Shown: positions 28,141 through 36,670, counted from the stretch's first letter. The stretch: 64,000 nucleotides of DNA from an uncultured Pontibacter sp. (GCF_947499215.1 NZ_CANMNI010000003.1:496001-560000), one strand, 5' to 3'. The notes: generated by a model not told the origin, from the sequence alone. Translations and numbers: made by a program.

Positions 28141-28264
28141 GCTAGTGCGAGTGCTGTGCTAGTGCGATCTTGCAGCTCGTACTGTTGCTAATGCTGATGT
28201 ATTTGCTCCGTAGAAATTAAAGGCACGATTTACAAACCCGCGCCAGCAGCAGGTCGCGCAAGCA
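28141..28264. repeat. Dispersed hairpin repeat, copy 1
   Basis: This intergenic block shares GCTAGTGCGA, CTTG.AGCTCGTACTGTT, AAAGGCACGA and CGCGCCAGC, in that order and with similar spacing, with the block at 32519-32634. The left and right arms are partly complementary, so the unit can fold into one long hairpin. The whole 28018-28344 gap contains no recognised gene. Confidence 0.65.
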
Positions 28265-28344
28265 GTAAAAGCAACGCTACTTACTTACACCTTTTTCAGT
28301 TTTCTTCGTTTTTACATAAGTGTATCACTATCAGATTTATACTT

Positions 28345-28698
28345 ATGCTACTACCTGCTAAACTAATCCTGATTTTATTCTGGCCGCTGGCTATGGCCTT
28401 CTCGACGCTGCACCACGGTTGGGCAAACTACGACCAGACGAATAAGCTCGACTATACCGGCTTGGTGGAGGAAATCAAGTACGAGAACCCACATGGTATG
28501 CTGCAGCTACAACACGAGGACAAGACATGGACGGTAGTACTGGCACCGCCCAGCAGAATGAGCGCCCGCGGCCTGAACAAGGATATGCTACAAGCCGGCG
28601 ATTCAGTGCGCGTAGTGGGGTATCCGCATAAGGAGGTGAAAGATGAGATGCGTGCAGAGCGAATCTATGTAGGAGATAAAAAGATAGAGCTACGCTAG
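28345..28698 (+). CDS. DUF6152-like secreted protein
   Basis: A 117-residue protein with a signal peptide (residues 1-20). The mature start HHGWANYDQTNKLDYTGLVEEIKYENPHG carries the HHG..., Y-D and NPH elements of DUF6152, a small secreted OB-like fold family. AGDSVRVVGYPHK and AERIYVGDKKIEL follow. The next gene is DUF6644-like; these two families are, as I recall, neighbours in other bacteria as well. Function is unknown; metal binding through the His pair is possible. Confidence 0.75.
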   Translation: MLLPAKLILILFWPLAMAFSTLHHGWANYDQTNKLDYTGLVEEIKYENPHGMLQLQHEDKTWTVVLAPPSRMSARGLNKDMLQAGDSVRVVGYPHKEVKDEMRAERIYVGDKKIELR

Positions 28699-28715
28699 CG
28701 GCGACCATTATCGGG

Positions 28716-29186
28716 GTGGGACTGCTGCAAAGTCTGGAAGATTCAGCACTGGCCAGCGCCATACGGCAATCTTATTGGCTTTACCCTTTTTTGGAGATTC
28801 TGCACATTCTGGGTATCGTGTTGCTGGTAGGCGCCGCCTTTCTGTTCGATCTGCGCCTGCTGGGCTTATCCAAAAACCTGCCTGTCCCTGACTTGGCCCG
28901 GCATGTATTGCCTTGGTCCAGAAGAGGCCTATACCTGATCATTCCATCCGGCTTACTGCTGTTTAGTACCAATGCGGTAGCTTTGGCAAGCGACTCTGTC
29001 TTTCACATCAAGATGCTCCTGCTGGCGGTGGGCGGTCTCAACGCCGGTTTTTTTCATCGCTACATCTTCTCTTCGGCACCGGAATGGCAGCACGGTAACA
29101 CACCCCGTATTGCCAAAGCGGTGGCGGTATGTTCCATCGTAGTGTGGGTGGCGGTGATCACCTGCGGACGTCTGCTAGCTTATTAG
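28716..29186 (+). CDS. DUF6644-like membrane protein
   Basis: A 156-residue protein with four membrane helices. SYWLYPFLEILHILGIVLLVG, DLRLLGLSK and LPWSRRGLYLIIPSGLLLFSTN are typical of DUF6644, a heme-type four-helix membrane family; His30 in LEILHILG and the later HIKMLLL His are candidate ligands. The start is a GTG at 28716, 17 bases after the DUF6152 stop, and the two are likely cotranscribed. A membrane electron-transfer role is inferred. Confidence 0.7.
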   Translation: MGLLQSLEDSALASAIRQSYWLYPFLEILHILGIVLLVGAAFLFDLRLLGLSKNLPVPDLARHVLPWSRRGLYLIIPSGLLLFSTNAVALASDSVFHIKMLLLAVGGLNAGFFHRYIFSSAPEWQHGNTPRIAKAVAVCSIVVWVAVITCGRLLAY

Positions 29187-29229
29187 TTGAGGTTTAAACT
29201 TCTCTATGTTTTGTCATGGCTTTTTGAAT

Positions 29230-30132
29230 TTACTCCTGCGCCGACTTCTCTACCATCCGGACGGGTAGGTCTTTCTGGTAGTCGTACAGCTTGAGTTCCT
29301 GTATGTTGGCCGGGAGTCCGAAGCCATTTTCCAGCAGGGCTTTAGAAACGGCCTGCATGATGCTGCCTTTCAGCAACACAACGCCTTTTTTATAATCATC
29401 GGTTTCGGCCCAGAAAAACACTTTGATGTTTAAGGTGCTCACGTCGAGTAAGTCTACTGTAGCATAGGGTGGGTCTTCTTGCAAGACGCCGGGAACACCC
29501 AAGGCTGTTTTTTCGATCAGGTCAATGGCGGCCTGTGCATTATCATTGTAATCAATGCCCACTACAAAGTCTATCCGGATGCGACCGTTCTGGGTCAGGT
29601 TGGTTACTTTGGAGCTTAGTATTTTGGCATTCGGGATGTACACATCACGGCTGTCGAAGGTGAGCAGGTGGGTGGAGCGCAGGTGCAAATTCTGTACTTT
29701 CCCGATGGTGTTTTCTACCTCGATGGTGTCTGTTATCTCGAAAGGACGGTCGAAGGCAAGTATAAGACCGGCTAGGAAGTTCTCGGCAATATCCTTGAAT
29801 GCGAAGCCAATCACAAACGCAGATAAGCCTGCGCTAGCCAGCAAGCCGCCTGCCACGCCGCTCAGTCCAAGAGCCTGCAGACCCAGCAATAGGCCAATGA
29901 AGATAACAACCCACCTTGTAACCATCGCAATGTACCTGCCCGTGATTTTGTCATGCGATTTGGTGGTCAGTCTGCCTTCCAGCCAGTTTTTGATTTTCCC
30001 CGCCAGCCACACCGCCACAATAAAGATGAGGATCGTGAGCAGGATGTTGGGCAGCAGGAACAGAAACCTTTCCCAATAGTGGTTGAGGACCGATATCAGA
30101 TCAGCTGAAGAATTGCTGTAGTCGTCTTGCAT
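29230..30132 (-). CDS. MscS-type mechanosensitive channel
   Basis: A 300-residue protein with three membrane helices. The pore helix TM3 reads GGLLASAGLSAFVIGFAFKDIAENFLAG, the Ala/Gly-rich pattern that lines the MscS pore. The beta domain follows (FDRPFEITDTIEVENTIGKVQNLHLRST, IPNAKILSSKVTN). Length and layout match E. coli-type MscS, which releases solutes on hypo-osmotic shock. Confidence 0.93.
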   Translation of the reverse strand: MQDDYSNSSADLISVLNHYWERFLFLLPNILLTILIFIVAVWLAGKIKNWLEGRLTTKSHDKITGRYIAMVTRWVVIFIGLLLGLQALGLSGVAGGLLASAGLSAFVIGFAFKDIAENFLAGLILAFDRPFEITDTIEVENTIGKVQNLHLRSTHLLTFDSRDVYIPNAKILSSKVTNLTQNGRIRIDFVVGIDYNDNAQAAIDLIEKTALGVPGVLQEDPPYATVDLLDVSTLNIKVFFWAETDDYKKGVVLLKGSIMQAVSKALLENGFGLPANIQELKLYDYQKDLPVRMVEKSAQE

Positions 30133-30335
30133 ATACAGGTGCTTTGGTTTGAGATGCTGATGCTACCAACCAGCGCAGCTTTTGTCAAAGGCGCTTATGT
30201 CAGTGTACCTGCTGTCTCTAAACGACAGGCCCAATTTACAGTTGCAGTAAACACATGGCGTAAGGCTGTAGAATGGCTTAGTAAAGCATTTCTGGCGTAT
30301 GTATACCTTGACAATTGTGACATAATACAGACAGC

Positions 30336-31427
30336 ATGAGTGAACAGATTAAACTTTGCTTTTCTCCGGATTTGAGCCTGAATGCCGAAGGCAAGCATGT
30401 GCGCGATGGCCTTTCTACCGCCATGCTCCTTGGCGATAACCTGTGGTTGAGTTGCGATGAGCGCACCACCATTGAGCGCCTCACCCGATTACCCGATGGG
30501 ACCTTTGGCAAACACCACTCGTTTGATGTGCATGCTTACCTCGACCTCCCGGCACAGGACAAGAGCGAGATAGACATAGAAGGGATGGGAATGGCCGATC
30601 ATTACCTTTGGCTTGTCGGTTCCCACAGCCTAAAGCGCAAGAAGCCGAAGCGGCCTGACTCCATCGCCAAACAAATCAAGTCCCTGTCCAAAATCAAAAG
30701 TGACCCGAACCGCTACCTGCTGGCGCGCATACCTATAATTCAGGATCCGGCAACAGGGGACTATACCTTGCACAAAGAAGTGACGCATCCGGACCAGCCC
30801 GGCAAAATGCTGCGTGCGGGTCAGTTGCGAGGCGACAAAACCAGCAATTTGTTAACCGAATTGATGGAGCAGGATGAGCACATAGCGCCTTTTATGAACA
30901 TCCCCGGCAAAGACAATGGCTTTGATATAGAAGGACTGGCCATACACGGCAGCCGAATTTTTATAGGGCTGCGCGGCCCCGTGCTACGCGGCTGGGCCAT
31001 GGTGCTGGAAGTGGAGCCGGAGGAAGACGAGAAGGGGATGCTGCACCTGAAGCAGCTCACAAAGGAGAAGCCCTACCGTAAGCACTTTCTGAACCTTCGG
31101 GGCAAAGGTATACGGGAGCTGCGCATTCACGGGAACGACATGTACCTGCTGGCCGGCCCCACCATGGATCTGGACGGCGTGATCGCCATCTACCGCTGGC
31201 GCAATGCCGTGGACGGGGACACAGAGCAAGTGGTGCATAACAACGAACTGGAGCGGCTGTGCGAGGTACCACATGGCACAGGGGAGAACTCCGGTAAAGA
31301 TAAAGCGGAAGGTCTCGCCATACTGGATGACCAGCGTGTGCTGGTGGTGTTTGATAGTCCGACGGATGAGCGGACTGTTGGGAAAAATGATGTGATGGCG
31401 GATGTTTTAAGATTAGGAGAGGGGTGA
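30336..31427 (+). CDS. DUF3616-domain protein
   Basis: A 363-residue soluble protein with the DUF3616 signatures EGKHVRDGLSTAMLLGDNLWLSCDE, DIEGMGMADHYLWLVGSHS, NGFDIEGLAIHGSRIFIGLRGPVLRGWA and KAEGLAILD. The repeated (F)DIEG...GS motifs suggest beta-propeller blades. No enzyme activity is known for the family. It has no export signal and stands alone. Confidence 0.8.
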   Translation: MSEQIKLCFSPDLSLNAEGKHVRDGLSTAMLLGDNLWLSCDERTTIERLTRLPDGTFGKHHSFDVHAYLDLPAQDKSEIDIEGMGMADHYLWLVGSHSLKRKKPKRPDSIAKQIKSLSKIKSDPNRYLLARIPIIQDPATGDYTLHKEVTHPDQPGKMLRAGQLRGDKTSNLLTELMEQDEHIAPFMNIPGKDNGFDIEGLAIHGSRIFIGLRGPVLRGWAMVLEVEPEEDEKGMLHLKQLTKEKPYRKHFLNLRGKGIRELRIHGNDMYLLAGPTMDLDGVIAIYRWRNAVDGDTEQVVHNNELERLCEVPHGTGENSGKDKAEGLAILDDQRVLVVFDSPTDERTVGKNDVMADVLRLGEG

Positions 31428-31524
31428 TTTAATACTGAGGGTCCGATACAAATACTCTAGCATGATTTCTGTATAAAAGATATGTATTCAGTTAGTTAGA
31501 GATAAAAATATCTAAAATAATAAA

Positions 31525-31567
31525 CGCAACCGAATAGTTGCGCGTATATTAGCAAACAAACGGTTGC
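31525..31567. promoter_or_regulatory. Probable operator of the ArsR-family gene
   Basis: CGCAAC (31525-31530) is the inverted match of GTTGCG (31537-31542), and GCAACCG (31526-31532) also matches CGGTTGC (31561-31567). The cluster lies 17-60 bases ahead of the ArsR-type start. ArsR proteins usually bind such palindromes in their own promoter, so autoregulation is inferred. Confidence 0.5.
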
Positions 31568-31583
31568 ATATTTTAATCCAGAA

Positions 31584-31904
31584 ATGAGAAGAGACGTTTT
31601 CCAGGCGATAGCGGATCCTACCCGAAGAGCCATTATTGGGTTGATTGCCTTGCAGGCCATGACGCCGAATGCCATTGCCGAACATTTTGACACCAGCAGG
31701 CAGGCTGTTTCAAAGCACTTGCAGATACTTCTAGAGTGCCAGCTTGTAAAACAGGAACAGCAGGGGCGGGAAATTTACTATCAGCTTGAAGTAGCTAAAA
31801 TGAAAGAAATTGACAAATGGCTGGAACAGTTCAGGAAGATCTGGGAAGACCGCTTTAACCAACTCGACACTATATTTTCTAACATAAAACAAAATAAGCC
31901 ATGA
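31584..31904 (+). CDS. ArsR-family winged-helix repressor
   Basis: A 106-residue winged-helix protein. [16 protein letters not shown] opens it, [20 protein letters not shown] is the recognition helix, and a wing follows ([10 protein letters not shown]). There is no Cys-rich metal site, placing it in the branch that partners SRPBCC proteins rather than metal sensing. Its stop overlaps the next ATG by four bases, so both are translationally coupled. Confidence 0.9.
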   Translation: MRRDVFQAIADPTRRAIIGLIALQAMTPNAIAEHFDTSRQAVSKHLQILLECQLVKQEQQGREIYYQLEVAKMKEIDKWLEQFRKIWEDRFNQLDTIFSNIKQNKP

Positions 31905-32410
31905 AACACGACCTTGAATTTGAGTTCTCCGTGAACAAGGAAATCAAAACGATCACCGTTAAAAGAGAGTTTGCAGCAGAGCTCCCGCTTGTGTGGGATG
32001 CTTACACAAAAAGCGAGATCCTAGACCAATGGTGGGCGCCTAAACCCTGGAAAGCCCGCACCAAAACTATGGATTTCAGGGAAGGTGGCTACTGGCACTA
32101 TGCCATGGTTGGCCCCGAAGGAGAAGAGCATTGGGCATTGGCTAACTACAAGACCATTGATCCTAAAAAACGCTTTACCGCGCTGGATGGCTTTGCAGAT
32201 GCCGAAGGCGTGGTAAACACAGAAATGCCGCAATCGAAGTGGGAGGTAAGCTTTACACCCAAAGAGGAGGTAACCTTAGTGGAAAACCTGATCACATTCG
32301 ATGACCTAGCACAGCTCGAAACCACCATCCAGATGGGCTTTAAAGAAGGCCTGACAATGGCCATGGAAGGCCTTGAGGCATTATTGGCTGCTCAGAAACA
32401 GGAAGCGTAA
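31901..32410 (+). CDS. SRPBCC/AHSA1-domain protein
   Basis: A 169-residue protein with a START-like lipid or ligand-binding fold: [31 protein letters not shown] is the classical opening and [21 protein letters not shown] the C-terminal helix. It forms an ArsR/SRPBCC two-gene operon of a type common in Bacteroidota. The ligand is unknown. Confidence 0.9.
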   Translation: MKHDLEFEFSVNKEIKTITVKREFAAELPLVWDAYTKSEILDQWWAPKPWKARTKTMDFREGGYWHYAMVGPEGEEHWALANYKTIDPKKRFTALDGFADAEGVVNTEMPQSKWEVSFTPKEEVTLVENLITFDDLAQLETTIQMGFKEGLTMAMEGLEALLAAQKQEA

Positions 32411-32448
32411 AATTTTAAGCTGCAGAAAAGAGATCCTATTTATGAGCA

Positions 32449-32499
32449 AACTATAAAAGCGGGGCTGGTGCATAACCTTAGAGCCTCGCTTTTATAGTT
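32449..32499 (+). terminator. Hairpin terminator after the SRPBCC gene
   Basis: AACTATAAAAGC (32449-32460) pairs perfectly with GCTTTTATAGTT (32488-32499), with a further GGCT/AGCC pairing inside. Confidence 0.7.
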
Positions 32500-32518
32500 T
32501 ATAGTGCCATTCATCGTC

Positions 32519-32634
32519 TGCTAGTGCGAGCTTGTAGCTCGTACTGTTACTTGTGCCGAGGGTTAGCTGCGTGGAAAAGAAAAGGCACGAGCTGTAAGCT
32601 CGCGCCAGCGGGGGCTACAAGCTCATGGCAGCAG
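32519..32634. repeat. Dispersed hairpin repeat, copy 2
   Basis: The left arm GCTAGTGCGAGCTTGTAGCT (32519 on) is nearly complementary to the right arm ending CTCGCGCCAGC (to 32609), followed by another inverted fragment CTACAAGCTCATGG. It matches the block at 28.1 kb. It lies at the left edge of the AT-rich cassette; the remaining 32635-32759 is very AT-rich and holds no gene that I see. Confidence 0.7.
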
Positions 32635-32759
32635 GTGGAAATAATTGAAATCAAAATTGATTTATATAAATTACTTTTGTGTATGAAGTATTTTTAAAAT
32701 TGAATATTCTAAATTTTAAATTATTATTGTAAAGTATTAAATGGTATATTTCTTGAATA

Positions 32760-33197
32760 ATGTCTCAAAAGTATTTGTATGAAAACTGCTTAAGTGGGTG
32801 TGCAGATTGTCCTCCTACTGATTATGTTCCTCGATTTATGTATTCATACAGATGGACTTTTGAGGATATAACTGATTACAAGAACTTCACACCAATGCAA
32901 TTAATTGGTGAAGAACCATATGCTTCTACTGCAAAAAGATCACCTTGTAACAGCTGTGGCCTTTCTATGTTTGATTCGCTTGAAAATGCTGAGAATAGGT
33001 TGTTGAAACTAAGTGAAAGAGATGAGATGATTTTCACGAGGTATGGAAATACTATATCAGAACTTAGTTTAAAAGTGGAGCACGGTACTTGTGGGCCTGT
33101 ATCGACTAAAGAAAATACTTTAGGACATTTTACTTTTCATCCGTATGATGGATGGAATCCTTTAGCAATTATAAGTGATAGAAAAACTCTAAATTAA
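32760..33197 (+). CDS. Cassette protein 1: Cys-containing protein of unknown function
   Basis: A 145-residue soluble protein with two Cys clusters (CLSGCADC and CNSCG) and a C-terminal GHFTFHPYDGW segment. GLSMFDSLENAENRLLKL is a helical middle. I do not recognise a named family; a zinc-binding role is possible from the cysteines. It is the first of three genes with overlapping ends: its stop shares a base with the next start. The DNA is far more AT-rich than the genes on either side of the cassette. Confidence 0.65.
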   Translation: MSQKYLYENCLSGCADCPPTDYVPRFMYSYRWTFEDITDYKNFTPMQLIGEEPYASTAKRSPCNSCGLSMFDSLENAENRLLKLSERDEMIFTRYGNTISELSLKVEHGTCGPVSTKENTLGHFTFHPYDGWNPLAIISDRKTLN

Positions 33198-33760
33198 TGA
33201 AAGGTATTGAAAAAGCACCTTTTAAGTACAGTGCGCTAGGTAATTTGAGTAAAGTAGGCGATTTAGTTTATTTTCTAGATCCTATGCTAACTTTAATTAG
33301 ATCAGATATATATCCGATTCTAATCTTTGACTGGTCTGAATCAGACATTGATTATGAGAGATGGATTGTGTACGAAGTATCAGCTACAAATCTTAATAAT
33401 TATTTAGATAGACATTTTACTCATCTAGAGTTAATACATCATATAAAAGATAAAACTATATATGTAGTAGATTACCCTAGAAGTGATGCAGGCACAGTTA
33501 ATTGTTTTAAAACAGAAACTAAATTTATTCCTAAAGAATATCTACCAAAGCTACATGTTGAACATGATGATGATGAATGTCCAGACATTGAAGAAATAAG
33601 AGCTTACATCAATAATCTTGTAAAAGAAGAAAAAGAAAAACGTATTCAGTTATGGCAAAGAAAATTTCCAGCGCTATCTGAAGCCGGAAAATTAGAAATT
33701 GCTATTCATGCTGGTGATATTATAAATAAACAAAGTAGGCTTCTTCAGCTAGAAATATAA
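33197..33760 (+). CDS. Cassette protein 2: DUF6575-like protein
   Basis: A 187-residue protein. Residues 12-105 (LGNLSKVGDLVYFLDPMLTL, then RWIVYEVSATNLNNYL) resemble the DUF6575 pattern that I recall as G-L--I-DLIY---P-L plus a RW-V-------L--YL segment; this is a tentative match. The C-terminal 70 residues form a charged helix. Start and stop overlap with both neighbours, so the three genes are translated as a unit. The function is unknown. Confidence 0.6.
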   Translation: MKGIEKAPFKYSALGNLSKVGDLVYFLDPMLTLIRSDIYPILIFDWSESDIDYERWIVYEVSATNLNNYLDRHFTHLELIHHIKDKTIYVVDYPRSDAGTVNCFKTETKFIPKEYLPKLHVEHDDDECPDIEEIRAYINNLVKEEKEKRIQLWQRKFPALSEAGKLEIAIHAGDIINKQSRLLQLEI

Positions 33761-35532
33761 TGAAAACAATTACATTTTATTCATATAAAGGTGGTGTTGG
33801 TAGAAGCTTAACACTAGCAAATGTTGCTACTTTTTTGGCGAAGTTTGGACAAAAAGTTTGCTTATTGGACTTAGATTTAGAGGCTCCAGGGTTGAATTAT
33901 AAGTTTCAGAAATATATAAAACATGAGATAAAAGGTGGGGTTGTAGATTATGTTTACGAATTTATCAATACCCAATCAATGGTCAATGATATTTCTAACT
34001 ATTATACTAAGCTTGAAATTGAAAATCAATATGAAGGTTCTATAACACTTATTCCTGCAGGAGACATATATTCTAAAACATATTGGAAAAGGCTCGCATC
34101 AATTAATTGGAATTCGTTGTTCTATGATGAATATGGAGAGGGTGTTCCTCTATTTCTTGATTTCAAGGAGCGAATCAGGAAAGAAATTAATCCTGATTTC
34201 CTACTTATAGATTCACGTACTGGTATTACAGAAATTAGCGGAGTTAGTACTTCATTGCTTTCCGATTATGTAGTTTTTTTAAGTAACAATAGTTCAGAGA
34301 GTATAGATGGACTAAGACATATGGTTCAAGCACTTGATAGGAGCAGAACGACTTTTAATGATAATTACTTAGGAATTTATATAGTTCTTACAAGAATACC
34401 ATTTCCTAAAAAAGCTAGCGACCAGTACGAACTACAAATAGTTAGCAATTTTAAGAAAAAATTATTTGAAGGATTAGAGTTGTCAAATATTAATGTATAT
34501 GAAGAAGTTTTTGTCATACATTCTGATCCTGAATTAGAGATAAATGAAGCTTTAAAGCTTTCAGAAAATAAGTATGTAGAGAATCCAATCGTTGATGATT
34601 ATATAAATTTTGTAAGTAAAATAGTACCGGATTATGCAATAGTAAATGAGCTTGATAAAATAATCTCTACTATTTTGAGCAATGCAATATCTAGCCCTGA
34701 TCAAACTCAAGAAGAATTGGAGTCGCTAGCCAAGCATTATCCGCACTATAAAACATATGAATCCTTAGCAGAATTGTATATTTTAAGGAGAGAGTCTAAA
34801 AGTAATATTTTAGAAGCTTTGAATAAGATGTGGCAATTTAATAATCAGATCGATCATGAAAAACTAGTAAGGAAATATATAGAATATTTCCTTAAGGAAA
34901 ATGACTCTTTCAATGGGAAAATTAAGTATAATCTTAATGTAATTGAAAAAAACCTTACATCTTTTCAAGGTGTGAAATATCAATTAATAGAAAGAATAGC
35001 TAAAGCTCATCTAGCATATAAAAATGAAAGTTTAGCCAAAATATATTTTAATGATATAATTACAAAAGTTTCTTCATCCAAAAAATTAGAACAAATTCTT
35101 GACTATTTATTAGCTCACAATGTAGAATTTGGGGCGCAGCTTGTACTAGATCATAGAGATTTAATTAGTCAAACAAAATCCACCTTATATAGGGGGATTA
35201 AACTTCTGTATTTGTCTACTTTAAAATCAGAAATAGTAACTTTTATTGATAATAACATATTAGAATATATTAAGCATCATGATGATGAATTATATATTAT
35301 CATTCAGCTTTTTTTAAAGAATCTAGAAGCGGTTGAAGATGCTGTTCAGAGTAAACTAAATAAAATTTTAGCTCAGAAAGAAAAATATTTCATAATAGTT
35401 GATATAAGAAACTTCTTTAAGTTTATTGAGAAAAATAATTTAAAAGAAGTGCTTATTAGCCAGATAGATAAACATCCAAAGCAAGATGAACTTCACAAAA
35501 TACTTGAACCTATGCAGCTTGATTTATTTTAA
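33760..35532 (+). CDS. Cassette protein 3: KGGVGR-type deviant-Walker ATPase with helical C-terminus
   Basis: A 590-residue protein. Residues 1-260 are a ParA/MinD-type ATPase: the deviant Walker A is YKGGVGRS at residues 9-16, with Arg where most relatives have Lys before the Ser/Thr, Walker A' is LLDLDLEAPGL near residue 36 and the switch is LLIDSRTGITEISG. Residues 290-590 are helical, TPR-like (YKTYESLAELYILRRE). KGGVGR-motif ATPases recur in bacterial conflict islands; I infer that this is the engine of a three-gene system. No nuclease or other effector domain can be recognised. Confidence 0.8.
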   Translation: MKTITFYSYKGGVGRSLTLANVATFLAKFGQKVCLLDLDLEAPGLNYKFQKYIKHEIKGGVVDYVYEFINTQSMVNDISNYYTKLEIENQYEGSITLIPAGDIYSKTYWKRLASINWNSLFYDEYGEGVPLFLDFKERIRKEINPDFLLIDSRTGITEISGVSTSLLSDYVVFLSNNSSESIDGLRHMVQALDRSRTTFNDNYLGIYIVLTRIPFPKKASDQYELQIVSNFKKKLFEGLELSNINVYEEVFVIHSDPELEINEALKLSENKYVENPIVDDYINFVSKIVPDYAIVNELDKIISTILSNAISSPDQTQEELESLAKHYPHYKTYESLAELYILRRESKSNILEALNKMWQFNNQIDHEKLVRKYIEYFLKENDSFNGKIKYNLNVIEKNLTSFQGVKYQLIERIAKAHLAYKNESLAKIYFNDIITKVSSSKKLEQILDYLLAHNVEFGAQLVLDHRDLISQTKSTLYRGIKLLYLSTLKSEIVTFIDNNILEYIKHHDDELYIIIQLFLKNLEAVEDAVQSKLNKILAQKEKYFIIVDIRNFFKFIEKNNLKEVLISQIDKHPKQDELHKILEPMQLDLF

Positions 35533-35567
35533 AGTAAGCTGCATAGGTTCAAGTATTTAAAATCTTT
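35498..35567 (+). terminator. 23-bp perfect palindrome overlapping the ATPase stop codon
   Basis: Positions 35498-35520 and 35536-35558 are perfect reverse complements with a 15-base loop that contains the TAA stop at 35530-35532. A T-run (35564-35570) follows. It acts as the cassette terminator, with the left arm coding for the last residues of the protein. Confidence 0.85.
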
Positions 35568-35643
35568 TTTTAGTATTGTTAGTTTATCATAATAGATAAA
35601 GAATGCAAAAAAAAGTTTTATACATAATATATAGTTCTCCCCC

Positions 35644-35815
35644 TTGCCCTTCAACCCATTTACCATAGACTTACCCGTTCGGGAAATTATACCTGCCGTC
35701 AGAGAACACCTGGCGGCGCAGAGTACGCTCATCGTAAATGCGCCTCCGGGAGCCTGTAAAAGCACCTTGCTACCGCTGGGTCTTCTTGACTAACTTTGGC
35801 TGAATGATTAGAAGA
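35644..35815 (+). pseudogene. Truncated duplicate of the hrpB 5' end
   Basis: From a TTG at 35644 the frame reads LPFNPFTIDLPVREII, then AVREHLAAQSTLIVNAPPGACKSTLLPLGLLD and a stop at 35791-35793. This is colinear with the start of intact hrpB at 37903, at about 85-90 percent DNA identity. The P-loop Gly is changed to Cys, and similarity fades by about 35815. It is a dead fragment that forms a direct repeat with hrpB. The rest of the 35533-35951 gap has no recognised gene. Confidence 0.8.
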
Positions 35816-35951
35816 TATAAACCGCTGCCTATCCCTACAGCTGCCATTAAATTAGTACAACACCTTTTACAGCGCAGAATAATTATTCGGAACAAACTCA
35901 ATTATAAAATAAAATCTATATACTTGTGCTATACATTTACATAGGAAAATA

Positions 35952-36569
35952 ATGCAAATGACTTGTCGGATTCTTGGAATTACGCTGCTGCTACTACTAG
36001 CTTGCCATGTTACGTTAATAGCCCAAGATCAGCGTAACAATGGGTTTATTGGGGTAGGGCTGGGGCCAAGTTTCTTGTTAGGGAGCAACAACGTAAAGGC
36101 CGGAACAGGATTGAATCTGACTTTGCTAAATGCTGGCTATGTGTGGGGGAAAGGCTTTGGGATAACCGGCGTGTGGGCAGGAGGTGCTCATGCTTTTGAT
36201 GCGGAAAGTAGAGTTTATCATGATGGAGGCACGCATACTGTACCGGCACGCGTTGAGCTGAGCTATGGTGTGCTGATGATTGGCCCCATGTACAGCCTAA
36301 ATATGACAGATGATTCGGCGTTAGATTTTAAGGTTAGGCTGGGCAGTTTATTTACCCGTGAAAAGTCTACTTCAGAAGTTTCTGCTTTTACATCTGACAA
36401 TATGCGCATCAGCGCATCGCTCGGAGTAGGTTACCGTAAAAAAGTAGCGGACCGCTGGTCCCTGATGCTCTCTTCCGATTACTATGCGGTCAGACAGCAA
36501 TATAGTATTACAGCAGGCCAAAATGCGCATATCCTAAGCTTTACCACTGGAGTAGGCTTTGTTTTGTAA
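35952..36569 (+). CDS. Outer-membrane beta-barrel protein
   Basis: A 205-residue protein with a signal peptide (LLLLLACHVTLIAQ) and an alternating Gly/aromatic strand pattern (NGFIGVGLGPSFLLG, SASLGVGYRKKV, LSFTTGVGFVL) of an eight-strand barrel. It ends in a C-terminal strand with Phe-Val-Leu, as needed for outer-membrane insertion. The second in-frame ATG, two codons downstream, is equally possible. It lies between the hrpB fragment and the metzincin gene. Confidence 0.75.
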   Translation: MQMTCRILGITLLLLLACHVTLIAQDQRNNGFIGVGLGPSFLLGSNNVKAGTGLNLTLLNAGYVWGKGFGITGVWAGGAHAFDAESRVYHDGGTHTVPARVELSYGVLMIGPMYSLNMTDDSALDFKVRLGSLFTREKSTSEVSAFTSDNMRISASLGVGYRKKVADRWSLMLSSDYYAVRQQYSITAGQNAHILSFTTGVGFVL

Positions 36570-36607
36570 GCTGTGAGATAGGCAAACAGGTATAGCCTAC
36601 AAAAAAT

Positions 36608-36641
36608 AGAAACCCTTCCATTAGATTGGAAGGGTTTCTTG
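36608..36641. terminator. Terminator between convergent genes
   Basis: AGAAACCCTTCCA (36608-36620) pairs with TGGAAGGGTTTCT (36627-36639) around a six-base loop. Confidence 0.88.
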
Positions 36642-36670
36642 TGAATAAGCTTATTCTAAATTCTATTGTT

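Noticed and set aside
32760..35532. Cassette as a plasmid partition (ParA) system
   Set aside because: There is no ParB-like partner or centromere-type repeat, and the ATPase carries a long helical C-terminus not found in partition proteins.
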